Below, in pieces: positions 16,199 through 25,673 of a stretch of 64,000 bases of DNA. This DNA is from Vallitalea guaymasensis (GTDB lineage: Bacteria; Bacillota; Clostridia; Lachnospirales; Vallitaleaceae). Each line of letters opens with the position of its first letter. The first letter of the stretch is position 1. Below the pieces are notes generated by a model, which ran no database searches, was not told where the DNA came from, and saw only the letters and a program-made list of their open reading frames with translations. The position numbers and the translations under genes are program-made. The stretch is from positions 5,456,001-5,520,000 of the forward strand of contig NZ_CP058561.1 of NCBI RefSeq assembly GCF_018141425.1, read 5' to 3'.

Positions 16199-17032
16199 TC
16201 AGCAAAATTTCATACTAATATCCATAGCCTTTACTGAATGGGTTAATGCACCTACTGATATTATATCTACACCAGTTTCAGCTATTTCTTTTACTCTATC
16301 TAAATCTACATTCCCAGAGGCTTCTAATAGAGCTTTCCCTTTTGCAATGGAAACCGCTTCTTTCATCATGTCTATAGTCATATTATCCAACATTATAATA
16401 TCAGCTTCTGCGTTAAGAGCTTCTTTTAATCCATCTAGATTTTCTACTTCTATTTCAACTTTCATTGTATGAGGAATTTTGGCTTTGGCAATTTCTACAG
16501 CTTTTTTTATACTGCCTACAGCTTTAATGTGATTGTCTTTTATCATGACTGCATCAGATAAATTAAATCTATGGTTATAACCTCCACCTACCCTAACAGC
16601 ATATTTTTCTAATGCCCTTAGACCAGGTGTTGTTTTTCTTGTATCAACAATTCTTACAGGCATATTATTAGTGTTATTAACAAAACTATTAGTCATCGTA
16701 GCAATTCCTGAAAGTTTTTGTATTATATTAAGTGCCGTTCTCTCACATTTGAGTATACTTTTTGTAGGACCAAAAATATGAGCAATAATATCTTTCTGTT
16801 CAAGAAGATCTCCATCTTTTCTATGAAAATCTATTACAACCTCCTTATCCATCAAGTAAAAAACTCTAGAAAACACTTCACATCCAGCAATAATGCCACT
16901 GTCTTTAGCAATTAATATAGCATTACTTTTTTGGTCATCACTTATTAGTGTATCAGTAGTTATGTCACCATAATTCATATCTTCCTCTAGGGCGTTAATA
17001 ATTATTTCATCAAGTTTATGCTGTAAAACCAT
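16199..17032 (-). CDS. nadC: Nicotinate-nucleotide pyrophosphorylase (carboxylating)
   Basis: A 277-residue quinolinate phosphoribosyltransferase: joins quinolinate to PRPP with loss of CO2 to give nicotinate mononucleotide. EDMNYGDITTD at the N-terminus, DTRKTTPGLRALEKYAV, GGGYNHRFNLSD and MIKDNHI are the family motifs. AAGGAGGATATA fixes the start at 17032 rather than eight codons upstream. It is the last gene of nadA-nadB-nadC. Confidence 0.97.
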   Translation of the reverse strand: MVLQHKLDEIIINALEEDMNYGDITTDTLISDDQKSNAILIAKDSGIIAGCEVFSRVFYLMDKEVVIDFHRKDGDLLEQKDIIAHIFGPTKSILKCERTALNIIQKLSGIATMTNSFVNNTNNMPVRIVDTRKTTPGLRALEKYAVRVGGGYNHRFNLSDAVMIKDNHIKAVGSIKKAVEIAKAKIPHTMKVEIEVENLDGLKEALNAEADIIMLDNMTIDMMKEAVSIAKGKALLEASGNVDLDRVKEIAETGVDIISVGALTHSVKAMDISMKFC

Positions 17033-17059
17033 TATATCCTCCTTGTTATGTATCAACTA

Positions 17060-18580
17060 TTAATTCAAGTTTGTTTTTTTAGTTATCTTTTTATTCAGAT
17101 CATCGTTTATGATTGCTTTTATCACTGAAATCATATTTACTTTTTCAATTTCTTCCCTACATATAATATTAGTTTTTTTAGCATTACAGTAAGCCTTGTT
17201 AATCTTATTTTCAAGTTGCTTAACCTTAGCAATAGTCCTATCAATGCCAAAATACTGTCCCATCCATTTTGCTATTGTATGCTCATCTTCCATAATTTTA
17301 TAAGAACTATCTACATTAACTATTCTAATATCCTTATCATTATCTATGATATCATAAATATTTTCCTTGATATTCCTTGCTATCCTTCTTCCAAAAACTA
17401 TTGCTTCTAATAGAGAGTTACTGGCTAATCTATTTTTACCATGAACACCTGTGCATGAACATTCCCCACAAGCATATAGATTTTTTATTGAAGTCTTTCC
17501 GTTGATATCCACCTTTATTCCTCCCATAAAATAATGCATCCTAGGAGCAACCGGTACTAAGTTCTCTGCCATATTTATATTATTTCTTTGACAGAATCCA
17601 AAAATGGTTGGAAAACGTAATTTTAGAGCTTCTTCATTCCAATGAGTTATATCCAGATATACACAGGGTGTTATTTGTTTTTTGATTTGCTGCATTATGG
17701 CTAATGAAACTATATCTCTAGGAGCCAGTTCTTTCATTGGATGTACTTTCTCCATAAAACGTTCTCCTCTTTCATTATACAATAAAGCTCCTTCGCCTCT
17801 TACTGCTTCTGATATAAGGAAACTTTGTTTTAAAGAACTATTATTGTAAAACACAGTGGGATGGAATTGCAGATATGACATATTCCTGACAATTCCGTTA
17901 GCACGTAGTATCATAGCAATACCATCTCCATTAATACCTTTGGCATTAGTGGTCTGTTCAAACAAATTACCTATTCCACCTGTATTGATAATAGTATACT
18001 TTGAAAAGATTGATTTTACCCTTCCATCATCCAATATCAGAATACCTGTACTCTTATTAGCATATGTCAGTATATCTATCACAAATATATTTTCTCTAAT
18101 ATTAATATTTTCTCTGCTTTTAGCCAGATGATATAGGGCTTCCATAACAGATTTTCCTGTAGAGTCTCCTGACCTGACAATCCTTGATACACTATGAGCA
18201 CCTTCTTTTCCCAATAGGAATCCATTATCATCTTTATCAAATTTGACTCCTAATTTTTCTAACTGTATTATGTTATCCATGGCTTCATTAACCAGTATAT
18301 TAACAGCTTCCGTATCAGATTCGCCTCTACCACATACCATGGTATCATTAAAAAACATTTCTTTGGTATCATTAAACTTATCACAAGGCGCAGCTATTCC
18401 TCCTTGAGCCAAATATGAATTTGTTTCTTTATAAGGTTCCTTTGCAACTATTGTAACATCTATATCAGAAGGTAACATCAAGGCTGTATACAACCCAGCT
18501 ATCCCACAACCAACTATAACTACATCAGTATATTCTTTAGGTGTATTATTCGTATCAAAAGGAATTATATATTCTCTCAT
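17060..18580 (-). CDS. nadB: L-aspartate oxidase
   Basis: A 506-residue FAD enzyme that oxidises L-aspartate to iminoaspartate, the first step of de novo NAD synthesis; in anaerobes fumarate is the expected electron acceptor. The dinucleotide motif GCGIAGLY is at about residues 24-31, followed by the capping domain with VRGEGALLYNERGERFM and FMGGIKVD, and a FAD-binding GECSCTGVHGKNRLASNSLLE near residue 375 (family signature, split here as two short motifs GECSCTG and RLASNSLLE). The helical C-terminal domain is full length. It is 15 bases after nadA. Confidence 0.96.
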   Translation of the reverse strand: MREYIIPFDTNNTPKEYTDVVIVGCGIAGLYTALMLPSDIDVTIVAKEPYKETNSYLAQGGIAAPCDKFNDTKEMFFNDTMVCGRGESDTEAVNILVNEAMDNIIQLEKLGVKFDKDDNGFLLGKEGAHSVSRIVRSGDSTGKSVMEALYHLAKSRENINIRENIFVIDILTYANKSTGILILDDGRVKSIFSKYTIINTGGIGNLFEQTTNAKGINGDGIAMILRANGIVRNMSYLQFHPTVFYNNSSLKQSFLISEAVRGEGALLYNERGERFMEKVHPMKELAPRDIVSLAIMQQIKKQITPCVYLDITHWNEEALKLRFPTIFGFCQRNNINMAENLVPVAPRMHYFMGGIKVDINGKTSIKNLYACGECSCTGVHGKNRLASNSLLEAIVFGRRIARNIKENIYDIIDNDKDIRIVNVDSSYKIMEDEHTIAKWMGQYFGIDRTIAKVKQLENKINKAYCNAKKTNIICREEIEKVNMISVIKAIINDDLNKKITKKTNLN

Positions 18581-18595
18581 TCTTTCACCTACAAT

Positions 18596-19501
18596 CTATA
18601 ATAAAATCATTTTTTTTAGAGCATCATATGCTTTTTTTCTTACGCTCTCATCCACCTCAATAATATTAGTTTCATTTTCTAAAGAGGAAATTACATCTTT
18701 TAGCGTTGTTTTTTTCATATTCATGCAAGTTAACTTCTCTGATAATAATATGAAGTCTTTATCAGGATTTTGTTTTTTCAGGGTATATAAAATGCCTTTT
18801 TCCGTTCCTATAATAATCTTTTTGTCTTTTAGTTTCTTGACTTCTCTTATTATCTCTGAGGTACTACCTATAAAATCAGCTTGTTCTACAATCTCAGGTC
18901 TACATTCAGGGTGTACCAATACAGGAGCAAATTGGTATTTTTCTTTTATATGTAGTAGATTTTGGCTAGTTACTCTATTATGTACAATACAAAAACCCTG
19001 CCACAGAATCACTTCTTTATCCTTTATTTGCTCTGCAACATATGATCCCAGGTTTTGATCTGGTACAAATAATATTTGATCGGATTTAATGCTATCAACA
19101 ACATTTATTGCATTTGATGAAGTACAGCATATATCACTCTCAGCTTTTACTTCTGCTGATGAATTGACATAACATACTACAGCAGCTTCTGGATAATCCT
19201 TTTTTACATTACGTAATTCTTCAGCTGTTACCATATCAGCCATAGGACATCCTGCTTCTATTACAGGCAGTATCACTTTTTTATCAGGTGAAAGTATCTT
19301 TGCAGTTTCAGCCATGAATTTGACACCGCAGAAGACTATTACATCTTCCTTTACACTCATAGCTATCTTTGATAACGCTAAAGAATCTCCTATGTAATCG
19401 GCAACTTCTTGTATTTCATCCAGTTGATAATTATGGGCTAGAATGACTGCATTCTTTTCTTTCTTCAATTCAATCAATTTTGCTTTCAAATTTTCTTTCA
19501 T
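18596..19501 (-). CDS. nadA: Quinolinate synthase
   Basis: A 301-residue type-3-length quinolinate synthase, which condenses iminoaspartate with dihydroxyacetone phosphate on a [4Fe-4S] cluster. The three cluster cysteines lie in FCGVKFMAE, HPECRPEI and KLTCMNMKK. AHNYQ near the N-terminus and FVPDQNLG are substrate-site motifs. It leads the nadABC operon from a promoter at 19563-19591 that overlaps an operator-like site. Confidence 0.97.
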   Translation of the reverse strand: MKENLKAKLIELKKEKNAVILAHNYQLDEIQEVADYIGDSLALSKIAMSVKEDVIVFCGVKFMAETAKILSPDKKVILPVIEAGCPMADMVTAEELRNVKKDYPEAAVVCYVNSSAEVKAESDICCTSSNAINVVDSIKSDQILFVPDQNLGSYVAEQIKDKEVILWQGFCIVHNRVTSQNLLHIKEKYQFAPVLVHPECRPEIVEQADFIGSTSEIIREVKKLKDKKIIIGTEKGILYTLKKQNPDKDFILLSEKLTCMNMKKTTLKDVISSLENETNIIEVDESVRKKAYDALKKMILL

Positions 19502-19523
19502 AATATCACCTTTTCTATAGCTT

Positions 19524-19539
19524 AGTCATTTAAATGACT
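19524..19539. repeat. 16-bp perfect palindrome in the nadA leader
   Basis: AGTCATTTAAATGACT lies between the likely transcription start and the nadA ATG. It has no loop, so it fits a dimeric DNA-binding protein better than an RNA hairpin. Confidence 0.5.
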
Positions 19540-19545
19540 TTACAT

Positions 19546-19557
19546 GTGTCTTGTCAC
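19546..19557. promoter_or_regulatory. Operator-like site at the nadA promoter
   Basis: GTGTCTTGTCAC (minus strand GTGACAAGACAC), an imperfect palindrome, sits five bases after the -10 box and spans the predicted start of transcription. It resembles, from memory, the sites of the nicotinate-sensing repressor NiaR (YrxA) at nad genes of Firmicutes. The regulator gene is not in the window. Confidence 0.4.
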
Positions 19558-19562
19558 CTACA

Positions 19563-19591
19563 AATATATCATAATATTTCCTAATATGCAA
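19563..19591 (-). promoter_or_regulatory. Sigma-A promoter for nadABC
   Basis: TTGCAT (19586-19591), 17 bases, TATATT (19563-19568) on the minus strand. Confidence 0.65.
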
Positions 19592-19626
19592 TAAACAAAA
19601 ATTGTATTTATATATATTAAGAAATA

Positions 19627-21435
19627 TTATTTATCTTCTATAACTAATTTATCTTTATTTATGACCTTTTTAGGTGATATACCATTCATGTAATCTCTGA
19701 CTACTTTAATTAATTGGCTTTGTGTAACAGGATAAGATTGAACTAAACAGCTTATATCATGATTATTCATTGATATATCAACTGAATTACATGTCGTAAC
19801 CATAATTATATCTTTTCCTATAGTCAAACCATGATCCTTAATTGCTTTCAATGCACCATAAGATATATCTTCTTCATGTGTAAATACTACATTGACCTTA
19901 TCATCACCTAGTATACGTGTCATCTGTTTATATGCTTCTTCAAATGATAAATCAGTATCTACTCTATATTTTACATTGATTCTAGAATAACCATTAATAA
20001 CTTGATTGAAACCTTCCGTTCTCTGGATGGTTGATGCAGACTTGTTATGACCTCTTATCTCAGCTATAACTATATCATTTTTCATATTATAAACATTATT
20101 TACAAGATAACTAGCAGCTAATTTTCCTTGGTCATAATAATCAGAACCAACATATGTTGTCCATAGATTCTCCTTTGAATTCACCATATTATTTAAAAAT
20201 ATTACAGGGATATTCTTTTGTTTTGCTAAATTAAGCACTTTATCCCAGCCTGAACTAACAACAGGGGATATAGCAATCATGTCAACATCATTATCAATAA
20301 GTTTTTTAATAGCCTCTAGTTGTTCCGCATGCTGCTGTTTAATAGATAGATTGGAATTAATATTTCTATATATCAACTCTATCTTTTCTTTCTCAAATGC
20401 AGTATAAGTAGTTTCTAAATTAAAGCTATCAGAGGTATACGAGTCAATATACCCCAGTTTGATAGATTCTCTCTTGATGGGCTCACTCTCTATACCATTC
20501 ATATTTTCTTTGGTTATAGGTATAGTATTAAGGATAATCTTTCTTGGAATATCATTTTCTCCATTCAAGATATCTATCGCATAATCAATTGACTCTTTTC
20601 CTCCTATAGGACATAGAAAAGTTGTATCCAATATTCCTTCTTCTAAGTATGCTCTATATTTATTGGACATCAAACCTGATACACCAATAAGCTTAATATC
20701 TAAATTCTCGGTCTTGGACGCATAATAAGCTCCTAATGCCATAGCATTATTATGGGCAAATACTATATCGAAATCATTAATTTTTTTCAGTAGTTTATTC
20801 ATTCTTTCTTCTGTTTGACTTGTTAACCATTCACTAGAAATGCTTGTTAAAATATTAATATTAGGATGTTGATTGATTATATAGTCAAATCCATGACTTA
20901 ATTCAACAACTGAAGGTTCTTCTATAGGTCCTCTAACTTCAATAACCTTTCCTCCATCTTTACCAAGAAGACTTACTACTCTTTCACCTGCTTTTTTCCC
21001 TAGAGAATAATAGTCAGGACCAATATACAGAGTAAAATCATAATTACTCACATCTCTATCTAAAACTATGACTGGAATTTTTTTATTTATTTCACTTATT
21101 AATGGTCCTAGAACATTAGCATCATTTACAGTAATAATAAGCAGATCAATGCCATAATCCATTAACATATTTATATCTTTTACTTGTTTATATGTGCTAG
21201 AACCAGCATTAGTGAATATAACACTAAGGTTATCTATTTTTTCTGCTTCATTTTTCATTTGTTCATTAACCAGTATTTGCCATTCTTCACTTAGATTAGG
21301 ATGCGACATTCCAATTAAATAATCAATCTGAGGATCTTTAGAACTCTTACTTGTCAAAGAATTGATTATAAAAAATGCAATTATGATTATAGGTATCAAT
21401 ATTAAAATGTGATAACTGAATTTTAATCTTTTCAA
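19627..21435 (-). CDS. Membrane-anchored protein with two fused periplasmic sugar-binding domains
   Basis: A 602-residue protein. One N-terminal membrane segment (about 9-26, no lipobox) is followed by two Peripla_BP_4-type domains in tandem: about residues 38-320 and 325-595. Each repeats the ribose-binding layout (first: VIVLDRD, YIGPDYYSLGKKAGERV, FAHNNAMALGA; second: VIFLNNM, YVGSDYYDQGKLAASYL, FTHEEDISYGALKA). The TTG start overlaps the stop of the response regulator by four bases. Being encoded with a YesM/YesN pair and beside a sugar ABC operon, it is more likely a sensor partner of the kinase (as XylFII is for LytS in Clostridium) than a transport component. Confidence 0.8.
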   Translation of the reverse strand: MKRLKFSYHILILIPIIIIAFFIINSLTSKSSKDPQIDYLIGMSHPNLSEEWQILVNEQMKNEAEKIDNLSVIFTNAGSSTYKQVKDINMLMDYGIDLLIITVNDANVLGPLISEINKKIPVIVLDRDVSNYDFTLYIGPDYYSLGKKAGERVVSLLGKDGGKVIEVRGPIEEPSVVELSHGFDYIINQHPNINILTSISSEWLTSQTEERMNKLLKKINDFDIVFAHNNAMALGAYYASKTENLDIKLIGVSGLMSNKYRAYLEEGILDTTFLCPIGGKESIDYAIDILNGENDIPRKIILNTIPITKENMNGIESEPIKRESIKLGYIDSYTSDSFNLETTYTAFEKEKIELIYRNINSNLSIKQQHAEQLEAIKKLIDNDVDMIAISPVVSSGWDKVLNLAKQKNIPVIFLNNMVNSKENLWTTYVGSDYYDQGKLAASYLVNNVYNMKNDIVIAEIRGHNKSASTIQRTEGFNQVINGYSRINVKYRVDTDLSFEEAYKQMTRILGDDKVNVVFTHEEDISYGALKAIKDHGLTIGKDIIMVTTCNSVDISMNNHDISCLVQSYPVTQSQLIKVVRDYMNGISPKKVINKDKLVIEDK

Positions 21436-22634
21436 ATGCCTTCATCCTTCCCATGTCTATAAACAGTAGGTGAAACCCCAGTTATTTTTTTGAATGCTGA
21501 ACTGAAATAATGCTGTGTGCTATATCCAACATTCTCAGCAATCTCATATAACTTTATCGTTGGGTTATTCATGAAATCAATTGCTTTACTGATACGTATT
21601 TTAGTTAAATATTCTTTAAAAGACATCCCAGTCTCTTTTTTTATTAACCTGCTTAGATAAGCTGCACTTACATTAAGTTCTTTTGAAACTTCAATCAGAC
21701 TTAAATCTTGGTCATAATATTTTTTTTCTATATAACATTTTGCCAGCTGAACTATAGGTGTATATTCAATATTTGCAATAAGTTGTTTATACAGATTTTT
21801 ATAATAATCTGGTAACTCCAGAAAATCATCATTAAGTTTTTGATAAAGTGTCACTACTTCTCTACCTAGATATTTACTAATAGTCATCTTGATACTCTTT
21901 TCAATATTTAATATCTCATCTTCCTGTGTCATAGGTAATAGTACTACCACAACATCGTTTTCATGAAAAATCAATGCTTGATTATATTCAGCTAATATTT
22001 CTTGTAAAATATTTTCTAAGCAAAAATTCAATAGATCCCTTTCCAATTTCACTGTATCCTTGTTTTCAATTTCTAAGGGCTTAACTAAAAATAATAGATT
22101 TATTTTGCTATAATCAATGTTTAATAAATTAAGTTGATTATAAACTTTATCACTTGAGATTCTACCATTCAACCAATCGCTTAAAAATTGCTGTAAGATA
22201 GTATTTTTATTCTTGTGAACTTGATATTTAGCCCAATTGATATATTGATTATTTTTAAGATTTTGTTCCAAGGCTACTAATGCTCTTTTTACTGTTTCCA
22301 TTAATTCTTTTCTATTTACTGGTTTTAGAACATAATCGAATATCTTAAGAGTCAGTGCTTTTTTCGCATATTCAAATTCATCATAACCTGATATGATTAT
22401 TATTATACAGTTAGGTAAGATTTCTTTTATCTGAGTAATTAATTCTAACCCTCCTATAAAAGGCATACATATATCTACAAACATAATATCTGGACTAAGT
22501 TCTTTTGCTAATTGTAGAGCTACTTTACCATTTTCAGCTTCTCCTACAACTTCAACACCAAGTTCTTCCCATTTTAGTTTACTTAATCCTCGTCTAATCT
22601 TAGGTTCATCATCTGCAATTAAAAGTTTATACAC
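21432..22634 (-). CDS. YesN-type response regulator
   Basis: A 400-residue regulator with a receiver domain (about 1-120; acidic pair DDE near residue 8, phosphorylated Asp about 54 in FVDICMPF, Lys in YVLKPVNRKEL) and an AraC-type helix-turn-helix domain at the C-terminus (SLIEVSKELNVSAAYLSRL, KLYEIAENVGYSTQHYFS). GGGAGGG places the start at GTG 22634; a TTG one codon earlier is less well spaced. It lies 14 bases after the kinase gene. It probably activates the sugar transport operon upstream. Confidence 0.92.
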   Translation of the reverse strand: MYKLLIADDEPKIRRGLSKLKWEELGVEVVGEAENGKVALQLAKELSPDIMFVDICMPFIGGLELITQIKEILPNCIIIIISGYDEFEYAKKALTLKIFDYVLKPVNRKELMETVKRALVALEQNLKNNQYINWAKYQVHKNKNTILQQFLSDWLNGRISSDKVYNQLNLLNIDYSKINLLFLVKPLEIENKDTVKLERDLLNFCLENILQEILAEYNQALIFHENDVVVVLLPMTQEDEILNIEKSIKMTISKYLGREVVTLYQKLNDDFLELPDYYKNLYKQLIANIEYTPIVQLAKCYIEKKYYDQDLSLIEVSKELNVSAAYLSRLIKKETGMSFKEYLTKIRISKAIDFMNNPTIKLYEIAENVGYSTQHYFSSAFKKITGVSPTVYRHGKDEGI

Positions 22635-22648
22635 CAAAAGCCCTCCCT

Positions 22649-24427
22649 TTAATCTTGTATAATTGGATGCAATATTTTAATTGTAGTACCGTGTCCTTTG
22701 ATACTCTCTATTTTTATACCATAATCTTCACCAAAACTTAACTTCAATCTTTCATTTACATTAAACATACCGATTCCATATTTGCCTGTTTTGTCTCTAA
22801 CTTTATTTAACAGGTCATTCATCTCATTAATTGTTTCTTTATCTATCCCTATTCCATTATCTTTAATAATAAAGCATATTTTCTTATCTATTTTAATTAT
22901 TTTAATGGAAATGTGACCTTTATGCTCACATTCTTTGATACCATGATAGATAGCATTTTCTACAATAGGTTGTATTATTAGTTTAATCACTCTTGATTCC
23001 AATAATGATTCATCATAATCTATAGTATAGTCAAATTTATCCTCATAACGTGCCATTTGAATGGTTAAGTAACTTTCAACATGTTTGATTTCATCTTTTA
23101 ACGTAATTATTTCTTTACCTTTACTAAGACTGATTCGGAATAGATTAGTTAGGGAAGTTACTATTTCAGATATATCATCTGCCTCATAATCTTGTGCCAT
23201 CCAATTAATGGTATCCAATGTATTATATAAAAAGTGAGGTTTAATCTGAGCTTGAAATGCTCTTAATTCAGCTTTTCTTTTTTTTCGTTGTTCAATATAA
23301 ACTATATTAATAAGATTTTTTATTGATTCAATCATCTTATTGAAGCTTTTACCTAACTTACCGATCTCATCATTATACTTGCTTTCAAATCTCACATCAA
23401 GCTGTCCATTTTCAGCTTCTGCCATTAATTTTCTTAATTTACTTATTGGTTTTGTTAAAGATCTTGTTATTAAGCCTGATAGAATGATTGCAAGGATTAT
23501 TATTAAAATACCATATAGAATTATATACATGATGACCTCAATGATTATACTCATTGTTTCATCTGTAGGAAATATGCCTATGACATTGTATCCGGTATAG
23601 TTAGAATAATTTTTTAGAATCTGATAATTTTTATTATCTATCGTATGTAGATTATTTTGTGGCTGCATGTCTTGTGTTATGGAAGGATGTATTCTATAAA
23701 CTATTTTATTGACTGGAGCATATACTACGTCTCCTTTGTTATCCGCTACATATAGAAAACCACTTTTTCCTAACACTACATTATCAATAATATCCTCAAC
23801 TACTGATAATTTCATATCAATCATAATAACTCCTTTGAAGTTCTCTTTTGAATCTTTGACTGCTTTTACAATTGATATAACATTATCCGCACTATAATAA
23901 TCATATATACTTCTCACATTTCTTCCAATGGGTTTACTGAATAAATGTATTTCGTTAGGGTTATCAACAGCTTTTTTATACCAGAAATCATTATTAAGAG
24001 GAGTGGTTTCAATCTTTTTCATATTATTACTGATATAATTGCCATAAGTATCAATAAATAATATACCAGAAATATCCAATTCCGTTTTTGAATAATTGTT
24101 AAATAGATAGAGAATATCATCTTCTAATATTTTCTTTTCACCATCAGTGGTATAGCTTTGATTTACATATTGTAGAAGAGATTTATCATTAGAAATATAA
24201 TTTATTGTTTTTTCCATATTACTTATATAGAACTCAATACTATTTTGTACTTGTTTAACCATCTGTAAAGTATGGTCATTAGTAACTTCTTCAAGAGATT
24301 TACTGACTCTATTAAAATTTAACCAACTTAAAGTTATAACAGTAAGTAATATTATAATAATATAATTGAACATTATCTTATAGAGAATACTACTATTCCT
24401 ATATAAATTGACTAATTTTATTTTCAA
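22649..24427 (-). CDS. YesM-type sensor histidine kinase
   Basis: A roughly 592-residue kinase: membrane segment near residue 20-40, an extracellular dCache-like sensing region (to about 280), a second membrane segment, HAMP (SLTKPISKLRKLMAEAENG), the His_kinase domain with the phospho-His in QIKPHFLYNTLDT, and a HATPase with NAIYHG, DNGIGID and GIGMFNVNERL. The start is uncertain: an ATG at 24442 has no ribosome site, whereas the GGAG inside its first codons fits TTG at 24427. It is the first gene of a kinase-regulator-sugar-sensor operon after a terminator. Confidence 0.92.
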   Translation of the reverse strand: MKIKLVNLYRNSSILYKIMFNYIIIILLTVITLSWLNFNRVSKSLEEVTNDHTLQMVKQVQNSIEFYISNMEKTINYISNDKSLLQYVNQSYTTDGEKKILEDDILYLFNNYSKTELDISGILFIDTYGNYISNNMKKIETTPLNNDFWYKKAVDNPNEIHLFSKPIGRNVRSIYDYYSADNVISIVKAVKDSKENFKGVIMIDMKLSVVEDIIDNVVLGKSGFLYVADNKGDVVYAPVNKIVYRIHPSITQDMQPQNNLHTIDNKNYQILKNYSNYTGYNVIGIFPTDETMSIIIEVIMYIILYGILIIILAIILSGLITRSLTKPISKLRKLMAEAENGQLDVRFESKYNDEIGKLGKSFNKMIESIKNLINIVYIEQRKKRKAELRAFQAQIKPHFLYNTLDTINWMAQDYEADDISEIVTSLTNLFRISLSKGKEIITLKDEIKHVESYLTIQMARYEDKFDYTIDYDESLLESRVIKLIIQPIVENAIYHGIKECEHKGHISIKIIKIDKKICFIIKDNGIGIDKETINEMNDLLNKVRDKTGKYGIGMFNVNERLKLSFGEDYGIKIESIKGHGTTIKILHPIIQD

Positions 24428-24496
24428 TATTATGTGCTCCATTCTTAATTAGTAATAATGAATCATAGGTTAATAAACATATTATACCACATAATT

Positions 24497-24523
24497 CAAA
24501 AAAACGGGTGATGAACACCCGTT
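24497..24523 (-). terminator. Terminator after the sugar ABC operon
   Basis: AACGGGTG/CACCCGTT (24503-24510 with 24516-24523), 8 base pairs with a 5-base loop, followed on the minus strand by a T-run. It lies 26 bases after the binding-protein gene and separates it from the kinase operon. Confidence 0.9.
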
Positions 24524-24549
24524 ATAAAAAATACCATTATTAGCACATT

Positions 24550-25620
24550 TTACTCTGCATATTTACCCATAACCTCTTTATAATTATCTTTGGTTACTAT
24601 TATAGCGTCAACTGCGTGTTCCATAGGTATTTCTGTACCATTTTTTATATGGTCAATTAAGAATTTTGCAGAATCACCACCAACAGCCTGTGCTGAAAAA
24701 TATGTAGCTGCTTTCATAGCAGAATACTCTTTCTTGAATTCACCTTTTGCTAGATATGCACCTAAACCTATTACACAAGAGTCTTTGTCCAAACCTGCTT
24801 GCTCTAAAGCTCTAACTCCACCAACAGCTCCTTCGTCATTAGCTGCCATTACCATCCATTTCTTGATTTGAGGATTAGCTGTGATTACACTTGAAGCTGC
24901 TGCAAATCCTTTATCAGTCTCACCATTATAATCTGCACGGTAAATCTTGTCTTCAGGGAAATCAGAAATATTCTCAGTGAATTTGTCATACTCTCCTTCA
25001 GTTCTAGGAACACAACTAGATACAGTATCCATAGTCAAAAGAAGTAATCCTGCTTCTTCATCTTTATCTAGTCCATTATCTATTGCATACTTAGCCATCC
25101 ATTCACCATTAGCTGCTCCGATATTGTAAGCGCTAATACCTACCCATGGTGCTAATTTGTTACCATCTTCATCTTGTAATGCATCATCAGCTGCAATAAC
25201 AGGAATACCTGCTTCTTTCAATTTGTTTACAGTTACTTGACTTAGTTGCTGATCCGGTATACATGTCAGAACTCCATCTACTTCCTGAGCAATGACATTA
25301 TCAATAGCTTGTAGATATGTTTCTGGATTCATTTTTGCATCAATATAAATGAATTCATCTACACCCATTTTTTTACACATTTCTTCCGCAGCTGCACCTT
25401 CATCTATAAACCAAACCTGGTCACCGGCTTTGTAGATTCCTGCTATAACTATTTTATCGTCTTTATCATCTTTCTTGTCAGCTTCTTTTTTATCATCATT
25501 CTTTTCAGCTACTGGTTTATTATCATCTTTCTTTGTATCATTTTTTTCATCCTTAGAACATCCAACAAATAAACTAATCATCAATGTTGTAGCTATTAAC
25601 AAACTTAATATTTTCTTCAT
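24550..25620 (-). CDS. AraF-like sugar-binding lipoprotein of an ABC transporter
   Basis: A 356-residue extracellular solute-binding protein. Lipoprotein signal with LFVGC (Cys21), a Lys/Asp-rich linker (about 23-55), then a Peripla_BP_4 fold. AIDNVIAQEVDGVLTCIPDQQLSQ, VIAADDALQDEDG, WMVMAANDEGAVGGVRALEQAG and AIIVTKDNYKEVMGK follow E. coli L-arabinose-binding protein AraF closely, so an arabinose- or galactose-like sugar is likely, though not proven. The ATG after GGAGG at 25620 is chosen over one five codons upstream. It is the last gene of the transporter operon. Confidence 0.9.
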   Translation of the reverse strand: MKKILSLLIATTLMISLFVGCSKDEKNDTKKDDNKPVAEKNDDKKEADKKDDKDDKIVIAGIYKAGDQVWFIDEGAAAEEMCKKMGVDEFIYIDAKMNPETYLQAIDNVIAQEVDGVLTCIPDQQLSQVTVNKLKEAGIPVIAADDALQDEDGNKLAPWVGISAYNIGAANGEWMAKYAIDNGLDKDEEAGLLLLTMDTVSSCVPRTEGEYDKFTENISDFPEDKIYRADYNGETDKGFAAASSVITANPQIKKWMVMAANDEGAVGGVRALEQAGLDKDSCVIGLGAYLAKGEFKKEYSAMKAATYFSAQAVGGDSAKFLIDHIKNGTEIPMEHAVDAIIVTKDNYKEVMGKYAE

Positions 25621-25673
25621 AATAAATACCTCCACTTTTTTATATTATACATATATTTACTATTTTCTACTAT

